DNA from: Moringa oleifera
Lineage: Eukaryota > Streptophyta > Magnoliopsida > Brassicales > Moringaceae
Assembly: GCA_021397835.1 (NCBI GenBank)
Contig: JAJFZO010000469.1
Location: 310,001 to 374,000, forward strand
Reading direction: 5' to 3'
Length of the DNA stretch: 64,000 bases
The notes beneath the pieces are model-generated. The model was not told the origin of the DNA, did no database searches, and was given only the letters and a program-made list of their open reading frames with translations. Within the stretch, counting starts at the first letter, position 1. Each line of letters starts with the position of its first letter. The translations under genes were made by a program, and so were the position numbers. Of the stretch, positions 1 through 11,722 are shown in pieces.

Positions 1-1556
1 TTATATTTTAAAAAATAATCCAAACTTTTCTAGAATATTCATCAATAAAAAAGATGAAATATTAACAATCAAAAAGAGAAGGTGTTACCTAAAGTAAGCC
101 CCATAAGTGTGAATAAACAGAATCCAATGTGCCTTTTGCTTTATGTATAGATAACAAGAAACTAACCTATGTGCTTTATCTGGTACATAGTTTTCACAAA
201 AATCCAAATCAGGTATTATTTTGTTATCAAGAAACCCTTATTTACATAATTCATGAATTTCTTTCAAACTCGTGTGTCCAATTCTATTATGTCAAATAGC
301 AGTCTTACCTTTATTCGTAATGGCACAAACTATCTTAGACTCCTTTGCTTTTCCTTGAAGTATGTATAAACTATTTTTAAGTAATCTTTTCATTACTACT
401 ATGGCACCTTTTACAACCCTCAAAACTAATTGATATTTTGATATATAAGAAAAGTCACTAAGTATAATATTTTTAAGAAAATTAACTTACTTTTAAGGCT
501 TAGAATGTGTCTCATATTTTGTAACATTTTTCCCATTCCATTCCACATTCTAAATCTCCTAACAACTGCACATCCCATGTTATTTTCCATTAAAATCTTG
601 CCATCATCATGTGACATATACTCATAAAACCAGTGAAGTTTTAGGGTCATATGATAAGTACAAACCAAATCAAGAATCTATTCATCATTTGAATCTTGTT
701 TTGATACTAGGAAAACTTTTATAGCATCGAATTCCTCATATCTACTAGTTACATTAGCTGAATTTCATAGGGCAAAATTTTCTGACATGTCCAAGCTAAT
801 GAGAATATTAATAGGTTCTTGTAGCTCTAAATTCATATTACTGATTTTTTTTTCTCCATTTGATTAATATCTCTTCTTTGACCTTTCCTTGGCAATAAGA
901 CATTCTTCTCAATTTTAAGATTTTTTTGAAGATTTTTAACTTTAATCTTCTTTATTTTAGAGCCTCAATGACCTTATTTGTACTAAAGTTAACTCTCCAA
1001 TATTTAATAGCATGTTTAACATCATCATAATAGTCAAAGAGAATTTAACAAGATGATAACGTGGTTATTATTACTAATTTTTTCATCAACATCAGCCAAA
1101 CTCATAGTAATTCTTTTTGTACTCATTCAAGTTCTCATTAAGAGTTTTTGAAGCATTGATCTTGAATTCAAATAATTGTTCTTTCAGAAAAAAAAATTTT
1201 GACAAAGATTTTAACATGAACAAAGTTCAAGCTTCAACCATACTTGCGCTAAAGTCTTTCATTTACTCATCAATCTTAATATTGTCAACCAAATTAAGAA
1301 TTAAAGAACTGTAGGCCATGTTGATTATTTCTTATCTATCTTCTTTAAACATCAAAAATGAAATTTCTCATTTAATGCCTTTACACATGTTTATTGAATA
1401 AGAATAGCACACATCTTCGTTTTTCATATATTGAAATCTCTTTTGCTGTTAAACTTTTTGACCTCATATTTCGTGGTACCCATCGATCAAGTTTTTGAAT
1501 AGAATGAGCTCTTAATCAAGATTATTTCTTATCGATGAACCAAGCTCTGATGCTAG
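1..1556 (-). mobile_element. Ty1/copia retrotransposon remnant, copy A (gag to integrase)
   Basis: Read on the minus strand, this is a decayed TNT1-94-like copia polyprotein. Near 950-1110 a gag segment reads like the UBN2 family (a KHAIKYWR-type stretch followed by VIEALK). Near 250-365 lies the GAG-pre-integrase motif (HNRIGHTSLKEIHEL). Around 1-140 is the beginning of the integrase core (HWILFIHTYGA, then EKFGLFFK). Every frame is broken by stops and indels, so it cannot encode a protein. At 1544-1555 the minus strand reads tagcatcagagc, close to the initiator-Met tRNA primer-binding site (TGGTATCAGAGC) of this element class; this fixes the orientation and the 5' LTR edge. The left end runs out of the window. 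Confidence 0.85.
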
Positions 1557-2205
1557 TTTGCTAGAATTTGCACTTATCTTTTTCAATCTTGATGTAATAA
1601 AAAACAAGATTTAGTTGGTTGGATTAGGCAAGGCTAATCATCACCCTAATTAATCCACTATCAGAATGACCCAATTCTGCCCTTTTCCAAGTCTTATCGA
1701 AATCGGATTTCCTTTTCGTGCCATATGCGCTTATACTTTCCTTTTTCCCCTTTTTCTTTCCCATCCAATATTTGTTCTCGAAAGTCTTCGTTTCCATGTA
1801 GAAGCAAACTCTCCAAATTTATGACCAACCTTTCCTTCAGTGATCTTGCAACGAACAGGAGTTTTCCATTGTAAATTCGTACGGAGCAATCAATGAATTC
1901 CGACAAAATAGAAGATCTACGTGACCAAATTTTCCTGTTTGAAAAAAGATCTCTCATTGGAGATTGCAATTCTTACTCTCAAAAGATTACGAGGAATTCT
2001 CTTTACACTCTTTGCACAAAAAAAAAAATATGTATAAAAGCAACCACAATACCTTAAAGAAAGAAGAAAAAAGGTTTTTCTGCCTTTCTTGTTATTACTT
2101 CAAATAAGAAAGATTCTCATACCTGAGTAAAAAGGAAAACAATAACCTATTTATAATCTAGTAAGCATAATCATAAATTTACCCTCAATCAGATTAAAAG
2201 TTATA
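1557..2205 (-). mobile_element. copia 5' LTR of copy A, with an internal insertion
   Basis: This stretch lies beyond the primer-binding site and aligns by eye with the LTR at 5034-5492. Shared blocks include a stretch near 1600-1667, the run after 1958 (ctctcaaaagatta), a poly-A tract and the end near 2200. Relative to that LTR it carries about 290 extra bases (roughly 1668-1957), most of them mitochondrial rps19/rps3 sequence annotated separately. The outer end is set only by where similarity fades. The 2206-2389 stretch after it is not recognised. Confidence 0.65.
1689..1955 (-). pseudogene. rps19/rps3: mitochondrial rps19 (3' part) - rps3 (start) fragment inside a copia LTR
   Basis: On the minus strand from about 1955 downward the sequence reads RDLFSNRKIWSRRSSI, then SEFIDCSVRIYNGK. 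This is the core of plant mitochondrial ribosomal protein S19. After a one-base shift near 1875 it continues in another frame as TPVRCKITEGKVGHKFGE and FASTWKRRLSRTNIG, the S19 C-terminal half. An ATG at 1724 on the minus strand then opens MARKGNPISIRL, the N-terminus of mitochondrial ribosomal protein S3. Plant mitochondrial genomes carry rps19 directly upstream of rps3, so order and spacing match organelle DNA and not a nuclear-transferred cDNA of one gene. The frameshift and missing ends make it non-functional. Similarity stops near 1689, about twelve codons into rps3. The assignment rests on recalled family sequences. Confidence 0.85.
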
Positions 2206-2389
2206 AAAAATATTTACTGCATGCTAGTCTATTAGAAAATATTTTCATTAAATATGGCATCCCTATTAACAACATCCATTTTGTCCTCTATCAACCAGAT
2301 TTTGTAATCATTTTGCCCTTAAAGGGTATTCTAAGAAAATTCCCTTGTAAGCCCTTAATATTAATTTTTCTTACTTAATATGTACGTAG

Positions 2390-4296
2390 GTTATACTACC
2401 AAAGATTCTTAAATGACTAAAACCTGGTTTTGAGCTTGACCAAAGCTCTTCAAATATTGTAAAATAAATAGTAGTAGATAGAGATTTATCGAGTATACAT
2501 CTTACTTCATTCATAATAATTTATTTCAGTCTTTTGGTAATATTATTTTCCTGTTAAGTATCTCTACAAGTACAATGTGTAACTATGTCATTCTTAACAC
2601 AAAAATCATCCAATTCATTATTACGAAATTCAAGACCATTATTTATCCTTAGCCTTTTAATTCTTTTTCTTGTTTAATTTTCTTCTAAAGTTTTCTAATT
2701 AAGAAATTTTTGCAAAGCTCGATTTTTATACTTTAAAAAATAAAATCCAAACTTTTCTACAATATTCATTAATGAAAGAAATGAAATACTAACAACTAGA
2801 AAAAGATGATGTTACTTAAGGTGAGGTCCATAAGTTTGAATGAACAAAATCCAATGTGCCATTAACTTTATATGTGGATGGTGAGAAACTAAACCCGTAT
2901 ACTTTATCTAATACATAATTTTAACAAAAATGAAAAATCAAAAATCTGCTTCTTAGTCAAGAAAGCCTTATTTACATAGTTTATGCATTCCTTTCAAGCT
3001 CATTTCTATTATGCCAAATAGTAGTCTCATCTTTGTCTATAATGGTGCAAGCTATCTCAGACTCCATTGTTTCTTATTGAAGGATGTATAAACCATTTTA
3101 AAATAATCCTTTCATTACTAACATGTCTCTCTTTACAATCCTCAATAATCCAAATTCTTATTTATGAGAATACTCGTTTAAGTCCAACATTCCCAAAGAA
3201 ATGAAATTACTTTTAAGGCTTGGATATGTTTTACATTTTACAACATTCTCACTGTTCCATCCCACATTCTAAATTTAATTAGGACAATCCCAACAATTGC
3301 ACATATCATGTTATTTTTCATCAAAACTTTACCTTTATTATGTGATTTATTCTCGTAAAACTAGTCACATCTTAGGGTCATATGATAGGTACAAACTAGA
3401 TTAAGAATTCAATCATCATTTGAATCATGTTTGGATATTACCAAGACTTCTGTAGCATCGAATTCCTCTAATGTAGTGGTTACACCACTTGAATTTGATC
3501 CATCCTTCCTCTTCTTTTGTTGTTTAAGACAAAATTTGCTAGCATATCGAAGCTGACAGTAGTAGTATGTCGTTTCAGTTTTAGATTTGGACCTAGGTTT
3601 TCCTCTCCATTTTGATTAATCTATTTTCCTTGATCTTCCCTTGATAATAAGATCTTCTCTTGAATTTTTATTTTTTTTTTGGATATTTTTAACTTTAATC
3701 TTTTGATTTTAAAACCTAAATGGTCTTATTTGTATTGAAGCTATATCTCTCATACTTGATACCAGATTTAACATCACAATAACAATTAGGAAGAGAATTT
3801 AACAAGATGATAGCTTAATTTTCATTATCAATTTTTTAATCAACATTAGCAAAATTTATAATAATTTTTTTGAACTCATCCAAGTTCTTATCAAGAAATT
3901 TTGTAAAACCCATCTTGAATCCAAATATTTGTTTTTTCAAAAAAAAAAATGTATTCGACAAAGATTTTGTCACGAAAAAAGATTCAAGTTTCAACCATAC
4001 ATGTGCTAGAGCATTTTCTTTACTAATCAATCTCAATTACATTGTTTACTAGATCGAGAATTAGAGAGCTGTCAATCATGTTGATCATTTCTTATCTATC
4101 TTTTATAGCTAACAAAGATGAAATTTCCTTCTCATTCAATACTTTTACACATATTCATCATGTGCATATTGAAGTCTGCTTTGCCGTCAAACTTTTCAAT
4201 CTCAAATTTGTGGTATCCATCAATTGAATCTTCAAGTAGAGGCCATAAATTCTTAATCAAGATGGTTTCTTGTCGAAAAACTAGGCTTTAATGCCA
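2390..4296 (-). mobile_element. Ty1/copia remnant, copy B
   Basis: This is a second minus-strand copia body, similar to copy A along most of its length. The integrase/pre-integrase segment at about 2730-3090 matches 1-370, and the gag segment at about 3660-4230 matches 920-1500. 2390-2730 looks like sequence further downstream in pol. All frames are interrupted. The primer-binding-site equivalent lies at 4284-4296 (minus strand tggcattaaagcc). The internal region is much shorter than in a full copia element, so reverse transcriptase and RNase H are largely missing. Confidence 0.75.
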
Positions 4297-4505
4297 ATCA
4301 TATAGGATTAATTTGCACTTATTGTCTAATAGAATTTGCACTTATGTTCTTCAATCTTAATATAATTGCTCAAAAAAATTAAGAAAAGATTTCATAAATT
4401 AAGAAACATCCAAAAAGAGATAAAATTTACTTGGTTTGATTAAACAAAGCTAATCTATATCTAAGGCAGGGAGAATGACCACCATAGTCAATCCAATATC
4501 AAATT
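4297..4505 (-). mobile_element. Partial copia LTR of copy B
   Basis: About 209 bases next to the copy B primer-binding site match the first part of the 5034-5492 LTR: aatttgcacttat, ttcttcaatcttaatata, and the run ending in caatccaatatcaaatta. Similarity stops abruptly near 4505, where gag sequence of copy C begins. That abrupt junction points to a deletion or recombination breakpoint. Confidence 0.6.
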
Positions 4506-5033
4506 AGAGATAATTAATACCAAATTTGACATCATTATAATAGCTTGATTTTCATCACCAATTTTTTCATCAACATTAACCAAATTCACTGTAATTTTTT
4601 TGAACTCATCTAAGTTCTCATCTAAGAATTTTGAAGAATCCATCTAAACTCCAAATAATTGCTCTTTCAAAAAAATTTATTTGACAAAGATTTTGTCATG
4701 AACAAAAACTCAAGCATCAACCATACTTATGTTAGAGCATTTCTTTACTGATTAATCTTAATATATTATCTACCAGATTGAGAATTATAGAATTTTCAAT
4801 CATGTCGATCATTTCTTATCATCTTTTGCAAACATAAAGATTTTCATTCAATGCTTTTACACACTTTTGTTGAACAAGAACAGCATGCATCTTCATGCTC
4901 CACATATTGAAGTCCCTTTTGCCGTCAAACTTTTTGACCTCTAATTTCGTGGTATCTGTCAATTGAATCTTCAAATAAAGGCCATAAATTCTTAATCAAT
5001 TGTTTCTTGTTAATGAATTAGGCTCTAATACTA
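4506..5033 (-). mobile_element. Ty1/copia gag fragment, copy C
   Basis: A third minus-strand copy of only the gag 5' portion. It repeats the block at 3760-4296 and 1020-1556 (for example ttttttcatcaacatta, then aactcatctaagttctcat). It ends at a primer-binding-site-like sequence at 5021-5033 (minus strand tagtattagagcc). No open frame of useful length remains. Confidence 0.7.
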
Positions 5034-5492
5034 ATCAGATAGGATTTGCACCTATTATCTAATAGGGTTTGCACTTATGTTCTTCAACCTTAATATAAAT
5101 GCTCAAAAGAATTAAGGAAAGATTGAATAAATTAAAAAAAAAAACATGCAGAAAAAGACAAGATTTACTTCGTTCGATTAGACAAAGCTAATCCACATCT
5201 AAGGCAAAAAGAATCATCTCCCTAGTCAATCCACTATCAAATTAAAAATTACAACTCTTGCTCTCAAAAGATTATAAGGAATTCTATCTACACTTTTTGT
5301 ACAAAAAAAAAAAAAAACCCCATACAAAAGTAACTACAATACCCATAAGATAGCAAGTTTCTCTTCCTTTCTTGCTACTACTTATAAGAATGAGTAAAAG
5401 TTTGACGTATGAGTAAAAAAGAAAATAACAATCTATTTATAATCAAGTATGGGTAGTTACAAATTTGTCTTCAATCAGATTAAGAGTTATTG
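5034..5492 (-). mobile_element. copia 5' LTR of copy C
   Basis: About 460 bases from the primer-binding site to the point where similarity with the copy A LTR ends (tcaatcagattaagagttat). It contains a poly-A run near 5303 and no coding sequence. It lacks the extra ~290 bases seen in the copy A LTR and so serves as the reference for that insertion. Confidence 0.65.
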
Positions 5493-5516
5493 CTTCACAG
5501 CTACAAATAAAATTAA

Positions 5517-5990
5517 CACATAATTCTCACAATTTAAAACTACAAAAACCAAGCATATTCGACCAATATCACTAATGACTTATTGGTATAATTACATGGA
5601 ACAAACTATTGTAGAATCTACTATTTTTATGTAACTTAAATCATCTAATGACTACTCAGAGATATATGAATCCATCTAGAACCTTTCCAATTGTTACTTT
5701 TTTCTTCATCGATGATTATTGTTGCAAATGGAAATACATATAATCCTCAAATTGTCAAAACTACAACAACCAAGCATATTCAAACAATGTTACTAATGAC
5801 ATTATTGGTGTAATCATATAGGATAACGTTGTTATAGAATCTGCTACTTTATGACTTGAATCCTTAAACCAATAGTTAGAGTCTATCATCCATAAACCCA
5901 TCAAGAACATTTCCAATACAAATTTTTTGGCAACCTTTTTCATCATCGATAAATGTTGTTAGAGATGGAATTAACACACAATCCATGGCT
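5517..5990. repeat. Tandem duplication, period about 221 bp
   Basis: Two diverged copies of one segment lie head to tail. The anchor accaagcatattc occurs in both; ctacaaaaaccaagc at 5540 pairs with ctacaacaaccaagc at 5761. Both copies contain catcgat followed by an a/gttgttg stretch. A partial third start may lie near 5968 (aacacacaatccatgg). No gene product is recognised. Confidence 0.7.
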
Positions 5991-7240
5991 ACACAAATTC
6001 ACGAGGGTAAGCTCTTGAGGAATAAGATATTTGATAATTTACTTTGATCTTTCAGATATCATAGACATTAGTTTTTTTTTTATGATGGTTATAACTTAAA
6101 AGTAAGTTTATGTAATAGTTAGCTAGATTGATTTCATTTATATTGTGAATTCTCTCAAATTCAATTTGTAAAAACTTTTACTTATATTTTATGGATTAAT
6201 TTTTCATATAGTAGTTAATCTCAATATCAAAGAGTCCCTCTTGGTGTGGACATATTATCATGGCCCGTCACATGCATTTCATATCTATATGCATAATGAA
6301 TATGGACTATATTTTTTACATATTTCAATCATTAAAACACTTTTTAGATAAGTGTAATTATTTACTTTTATTTTTTGATCATAAATTACAATTTAATTAC
6401 ATCTCATTAAATCAATGTTTTACAAATATTTTTAAATTTAATTGCATCTCGTTAAATCAATGTTTTACAAATATTTTTAATATCTATTAATTTGTTATAC
6501 CTCATAAAAACATCACTTTATTTTATTTTCATCAATTTTATTTTCTTTAACAAATAACTGTTATCACATCATTATATTTTAAAAATTAGATAATACATAA
6601 ATTGTTATTGCGAGCTACCAAAATTGTGTTCCTGTGATCAAGCATTCATCAATCTTTGATGAACCAACTTTTTCTTTTAGTCAGATTTCAAGCAAGAAAG
6701 TACATCAAATATATAAATGAGGGATTCAATTATTAAACAAATATATGACACTGATTATGTACACATACACTATTTTTTTTATCTTAAACTTTATATGCAA
6801 GTGAAGTTCATAAGTAGTAAAACTTACTCATGCCTTATGATCATGAAGTTATGATTTAATTATGTTTTGTAGAATTAGATTTGACAAGCATTTACAATAT
6901 TTATCAATTCATTGTTTCCCGTAAAATCAAGATGTAACTTTACATTAATTTCAATTTTTTTCATTTGTTTTACAATTTCTCTATTCCAAATCTTTCATTT
7001 TTCACTATCTTTTCATCATTGAAGATGTAGCCTTGAATATGTCACATGATTTTCCATCAGACTCAAAGATGAGACAAAGCAATTCAAATGAGTGATAATA
7101 TAAAGCTATTACAGCTGCACACAATTTGGACTCAAAACTTCTACATACTGACTGTTTCCCAATGTGCAAACACTTGACGAATAAAACTATTCCTAACATA
7201 ATAAAATCACAGTATATAGAAGTATTCTTGAGCTGAAGCT
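5991..7240. other. AT-rich spacer without recognised gene
   Basis: AT-rich sequence between the duplicated block and the AIP1 pseudogene. Apart from the short tandem repeat at 6392-6483 I see no coding, RNA or transposon signal. Confidence 0.5.
6392..6483. repeat. 46-bp tandem repeat, two copies
   Basis: The segment beginning tttaattacatctcatt at 6392 recurs at 6438 as tttaattgcatctcgtt, with only two visible differences over 46 bases. The low divergence suggests a recent duplication. Confidence 0.85.
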
Positions 7241-7249
7241 GCCTCTCTA

Positions 7250-10200
7250 GCGCCAGGATCCCAGACAACAGCTGAAACAAAGATGGTAAGACCATGAGAG
7301 TACCATACGAAACTAATTGCATTTCCATGCTTCTCAAGATTCCATAAAAGTATTACCTGAGACAGAATACATGTGCAAATTCACCATTCTGCACACCAAT
7401 TCTGCAACTGCTTCATCACTTCCATCAGGTGCAATGACAGACGCCATCACAGTAAATCGAAGATTGATGTTACACAACTTCCAAACCATTGAGCAAGAGA
7501 ACTCCCAAGTCTATCGAAACCAAAGCCAGCTCAGAGGAATTAACAGCAAGACTCAAGTCCTTGCCTGACTGCCAATATCAACATGCTCTCAGCCGCAGAG
7601 TAATCCTCATCCCGAGGAACTTCACACTTATTTTTATTTAAGTTCATGCACAGTCAAGAAAATGAAAATGATTTAGATATCAAGCGTAAGAGAGTGTGTG
7701 TTATCAATAATAATCCTAATCACACTAATTATGATTCGAGGAAATCATAGTAAACTAAACATGCACTGGAATTCCTTAAGTTGATTCAATTTGGGCATCA
7801 ATTAATCAGTAAGATCAATTAAATTATTCATTCAGACCCCTAAATATTACTTTTGATTGAATTATCAAGATAATGATAATGGGATTTTATCATTATGCCA
7901 CCACAGGCAACAGTAACAAGATGATCATTATTGCCAAAGACATTCCGACAAGCATACTAAATCTTATGAACAATAATGCCTTCTAAGCTCTACAATAGAC
8001 AGCATATGAGTAAATATGCCTTTGACAGCATCAAAACATGTACAATAGCAAATAGAAAAAATCTCTCAAGCACTTTATCCCCTTGGTACCACAACGAATA
8101 AGAGTTGATGTTGCCCTTGTAATAAAGGAAAAAACCAATCATACAAGAAACTTTTAAGCACTTTGGACTTACATAACAGCATGCATGCACCAAGACAAAA
8201 TGTGATGATCGAAATTCAGTTGGTTTCAGGAATAATATCTTCCAAGATGTAATGGATTGCAAGCAGCAAAACTTTATCTAAGCACTACACAAACTGCTTG
8301 CCATTAGGACTTCGGCTAACAGCATAGATGCTGCCTTTATAACCATCTTCTTGGGACAACTATCCAATTTTTTCTACTGTCATTCCATCGTATACTAGAC
8401 ACTTTTTATCTGAGCTCACACTAATGAATTTGCTGCCATCTGGAGAAATAACACAATTGACAAAATTTGAGTGCTCACAAATTGCATTGCAAGACCTTTG
8501 GTAACACCCTAGATCATTTCTGCAACAGTCTGATACCAAACTAAATTAAGATCATGGTCTCTTTAATAGGATTAACTTTCCTGCCATAGCCACAATGCAT
8601 AGACATCTAAGGAACTGAAAGAGTTATTTTTAACATGTACAAGTAAAATGAAACAGGACACAGAAAAAAAAATTTTAAAGGGGAGAAAAGAAGTTTCATC
8701 TACATCAGTATAATTTATGTTGCAGGTACCGGAATATTCTTATTCAATTGCCTACCTTTTCATACCGGAACTTTTGAAGATTCTGACTTAGAAATCAGCA
8801 AGGGTAGAAAGACAGCATTCAAGGAAATTTGAGACATTTATTGGAAATGCGAAGGGAAAAAAATGCACATCCCCCTCATCAATCCTTCTCGTGAAAGTCT
8901 AGTAATATTCATATGTTTGCGTCGTTGACATATTTTCGCACAACAGTTCAGTCAATCTTGTAAGACACTAACTGCATGATTATAAGTCATGTTCAATCAA
9001 TCCATGAAGAGACCTACCACTAGAATTATTCAGTTGAAGAGGAACATTATTGAAATTCAAAAGAGAACATCATTAAAGGAAAAAGATCAAGATAATCATC
9101 TCCCACAATATCAAACATGTAAAAGATCTATGCATTGAAGTAAAATTAAAGATAGCATTAGCAGGTCTGATTGCACTTGCATTGCCCACACATCTCTAAT
9201 TGCAAAATGAATTATTACTAATAGTTGGATTTGCATTTCACTTATCCAGCAGCATGCACTTTTTTAGTATTTGATCGTCAAACCATGGTCAGTAAAAGCC
9301 CTGTTTATCTACAAATATGTTCATTTTGATGCCTAAAGTCAAAAGCATAATCCAACATGTTAGAAAGATGCCAGCTTCACAACCACTGAGAGGTAAATCC
9401 CTCATCAAGAAGAGCCATTAAACATGAGCTGTCATAATAAATAGGCAAGCATGCATATTTTTTACCTACCTGTGAGATGAGTTTGAACTTAAATGGTGAA
9501 CCAAGTTCACCAAGAAATCTTATCCAAATGTCACGATACAGAGTGGTCTAGTTGGTTTAAATAAATAACATAGAACTCTTCGGGAGTGGCCATCAAAATC
9601 CCCTACGGTACTTGTGAGTCCCACTTGATAAACATTGTAAATCATATACAATACAATAACAAAAAACCTAATCAACAGCTTTGAGAATGCCAATCCAAAT
9701 TGCGAGACAAAATCATAACCAATTGGGGATATCACAGATGGGAGAATTGCATTAAGCCGAAAGTAATAATATAAGGTTTATCTCCTCCATTAACGAAGAT
9801 GTACTTGGCATGCAACAAAAAAGGAAAACTAATCAGAATGAAGTACTGTATGAAAAATGTTAATCATCATACCAAAACCAAAAGAGAGTGACAAAATTTA
9901 CATTACTTCCCTTAGTGGATGGATAGTCTTGTAGGAAAAATGAATGTGGATATGAACCTCTGAAGAGGAAAGAAAAATATGGGGATAAATGCATCCAGAG
10001 CATAGCAGGATTTAACAGGTCAAGAAGTACTAGTAAATCTTAACCTGAACGCAACATGACAATGCACAATCACAGAGTTAGCCATTTATTAGCCAAATAA
10101 TTCCTTATCTTGCTCATTTTGTTTGTGATGAACTACTCCATAACTCTAGTGTCACAAATTCTGATTCTAGGTTTAGAAGAGCACACCATTATTGAACCTT

Positions 10201-10800
10201 ATATTCATCTGTTAAGCCAGAAGCAACAACCTGGCACAGTAACACATTCATCTCTCAGTTTATGAGCTTTAATTTTTTATTTTTAGATTACTTCAGAAAA
10301 TATATTTCTCCATTTTCCCATATTATTTTATTCCATAGGGTTGTAACAACATGAAATGGGTGCTAATGTAACTGATATGTAGAAAACAGAGTTGCTGACG
10401 GTTGAATTTCAGAGTAAACCCAATCCGATATTTTCCTAACATATTAGTCTAATAAAACTAAGAACAAGATCAATCTAAACGAGAGAAAGAATGGAAAATA
10501 ATGTGGAAAATAGAAACTCACATCAAAGCGCGGACGATGGACTTTCCGTTGCCATCACCACGAACTATCGGTGACCCTTCGAGGGACAACTGAAGATCAT
10601 CGATCCGATCCGAGAGGATCCTAAACTCGTTCTTCATCACAAACTTGTTTTGGGTCCTCCAGAACCTGATAATGATCGAGATGTCGGCTGAAGTGATCCA
10701 CTCGCCATTTGGGGAGAATCCAGCCACGGTGGCCCGGTGTCCATGCTCCTCATAAACAGAGACTTGGAGCGGCCTGCCGAGATGCCGCATAATGGAATTA
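7250..10800 (-). pseudogene. AIP1: Actin-interacting protein 1 (WD40) pseudogene, introns retained
   Basis: Plant AIP1 is a WD40-repeat cofactor that helps ADF/cofilin disassemble actin filaments. Exon remnants follow AIP1 order on the minus strand. About 10790-10512 reads PLQVSVYEEHGHRATVAGFS, SPNGEW, RIDDLQ and KSIVRALM, ending at a gtgagt donor. About 9606-9479 reads [16 protein letters not shown] and PFKFKL, with a stop where the family has Glu (TFG-stop-D for TCGED). About 8500-8275 reads [23 protein letters not shown] and GYKGSIYAVS, with an internal stop. About 7630-7375 reads VPRDEDYSAAESML, then shifted frames SELALVSIDLG and FTVMASVIAPDGS, ending in LHMYSVS. About 7345-7220 holds a last, shifted repeat. 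The first exon, several middle repeats and the C-terminus are missing. Retained introns show it arose from a genomic copy, not from mRNA. Exon edges are approximate. Confidence 0.87.
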
Positions 10801-10932
10801 GGTTTTCCTACTTCAAAACGAATTCGTGCTATTTTTGATTTGAGGAAAATTATTTTGGAAGTCAAAGGCAAATCTATAGATCCAATTCATAAGCAAATAA
10901 GGAAACCTGCAATGAATCAACAGTGAGCTAGC

Positions 10933-10940
10933 TATAAATA
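10933..10940 (+). promoter_or_regulatory. TATA box of the truncated MADS gene
   Basis: TATAAATA lies 61 bases before the ATG at 11001, a usual distance for a short 5' leader. The same region before the second MADS copy has the weaker tatttaag at 11652-11659, so the promoter was duplicated with the gene. Confidence 0.55.
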
Positions 10941-11000
10941 AAGTGAATTAACAGTATGTGTTTGGCTCTGCTAGTTCCCTTTAGTGGATTGTTCAATTGA

Positions 11001-11336
11001 ATGGCTCCCTCCAATCCAAAAACTGAGAAGAGCGCGACGAACCTTGTTAAGTCTCCAAGATTAAGCTTCATCAAAAGGAAACCAACGCCGAAGAAGAAAG
11101 CTCGCGAGTTGGCAACACTGTGCGATGTTTGTGTTTGCATGCTTTGGTATGGACCTGATGGCGAGCTCGACACGTGGCCGCACGATCATAGAGAGCTCAA
11201 AGACACCATCATGCGATGCCAAGGGCTTCACCAGAGAGACGAACCAGAATGTGCATCAACTTTCCAATTTCTTCCGCAGTCTTTCCATTACACTGAGGAA
11301 TTTTGCTTCCATATAGAGAAAATCTGGCATTATTGA
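11001..11336 (+). CDS. Type I MADS-box protein, truncated tandem copy (111 aa)
   Basis: The first half matches the neighbouring gene at 11723: RLSFIKRKPTPKKKARELAT, LATLCDVCV and YGPDGELDTWPHDH. This is a partial MADS DNA-binding domain of the plant type I class. SRF-like domains of this kind act in female gametophyte and endosperm transcription. After about residue 75 (CQGLHQRDEPE) similarity to the sister protein is lost and the frame runs through unrelated sequence to a stop at 11334. In the +1 frame the run NQNVHQLSNFFRSL vaguely resembles the sister's NFNLEGFLES, so a frameshift near 11245 may explain the loss. A TATA box and intact start remain, so a short protein could be made, but the long C-terminal region is gone. 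It may be a pseudogene. Confidence 0.6.
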   Translation: MAPSNPKTEKSATNLVKSPRLSFIKRKPTPKKKARELATLCDVCVCMLWYGPDGELDTWPHDHRELKDTIMRCQGLHQRDEPECASTFQFLPQSFHYTEEFCFHIEKIWHY

Positions 11337-11722
11337 CAAAAGTCTGAGTGCTCTCTGCAAATCGAATGCAAAAACTTTTAAGATATAATTTGCTATGGAA
11401 TATTGTGCTACTAGATGAAGAGAGAGCTAATTAAGATATGATTTCAAAACATCACATTGTCTAAATCCTTCAATTCTATTGATATGTAGAAACTAGAAGT
11501 TATGAAGCATTTCCTTTTCCCAATCAATTTTGGTTTTCTTTGATCTTATATTGGAAAATAAAATCTGTATCTTTTCAAGATTTGGTCATCATGAAATCAA
11601 TTCGCAAGTTAATAAGGAGGCCATTCATTAATTACTAGTACTGGAAATTGCTATTTAAGGAGTGGATTAACATTACCTGTCTTGCTTTGTTCTTTTTGTT
11701 GCTGAATTCATTCTTCAATTCA

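Noticed and set aside
1694..1969. The 91-codon minus-strand frame as a real nuclear gene
   Set aside because: Only its first half is S19; the rest is out of frame because of an indel, and it lies in an LTR, so it is an organelle-derived fragment.
7990..8262. Minus-strand open frame of 90 codons within the AIP1 pseudogene
   Set aside because: Falls mainly in intron-like sequence between AIP1 exons; its text has no similarity to AIP1 or any family I recognise.
11648..11722. Upstream in-frame extension of the second MADS gene (25 codons from ATG 11648)
   Set aside because: The tandem copy shows the conserved protein begins at the position matching 11723, and the extension overlaps the TATA-like tatttaag.
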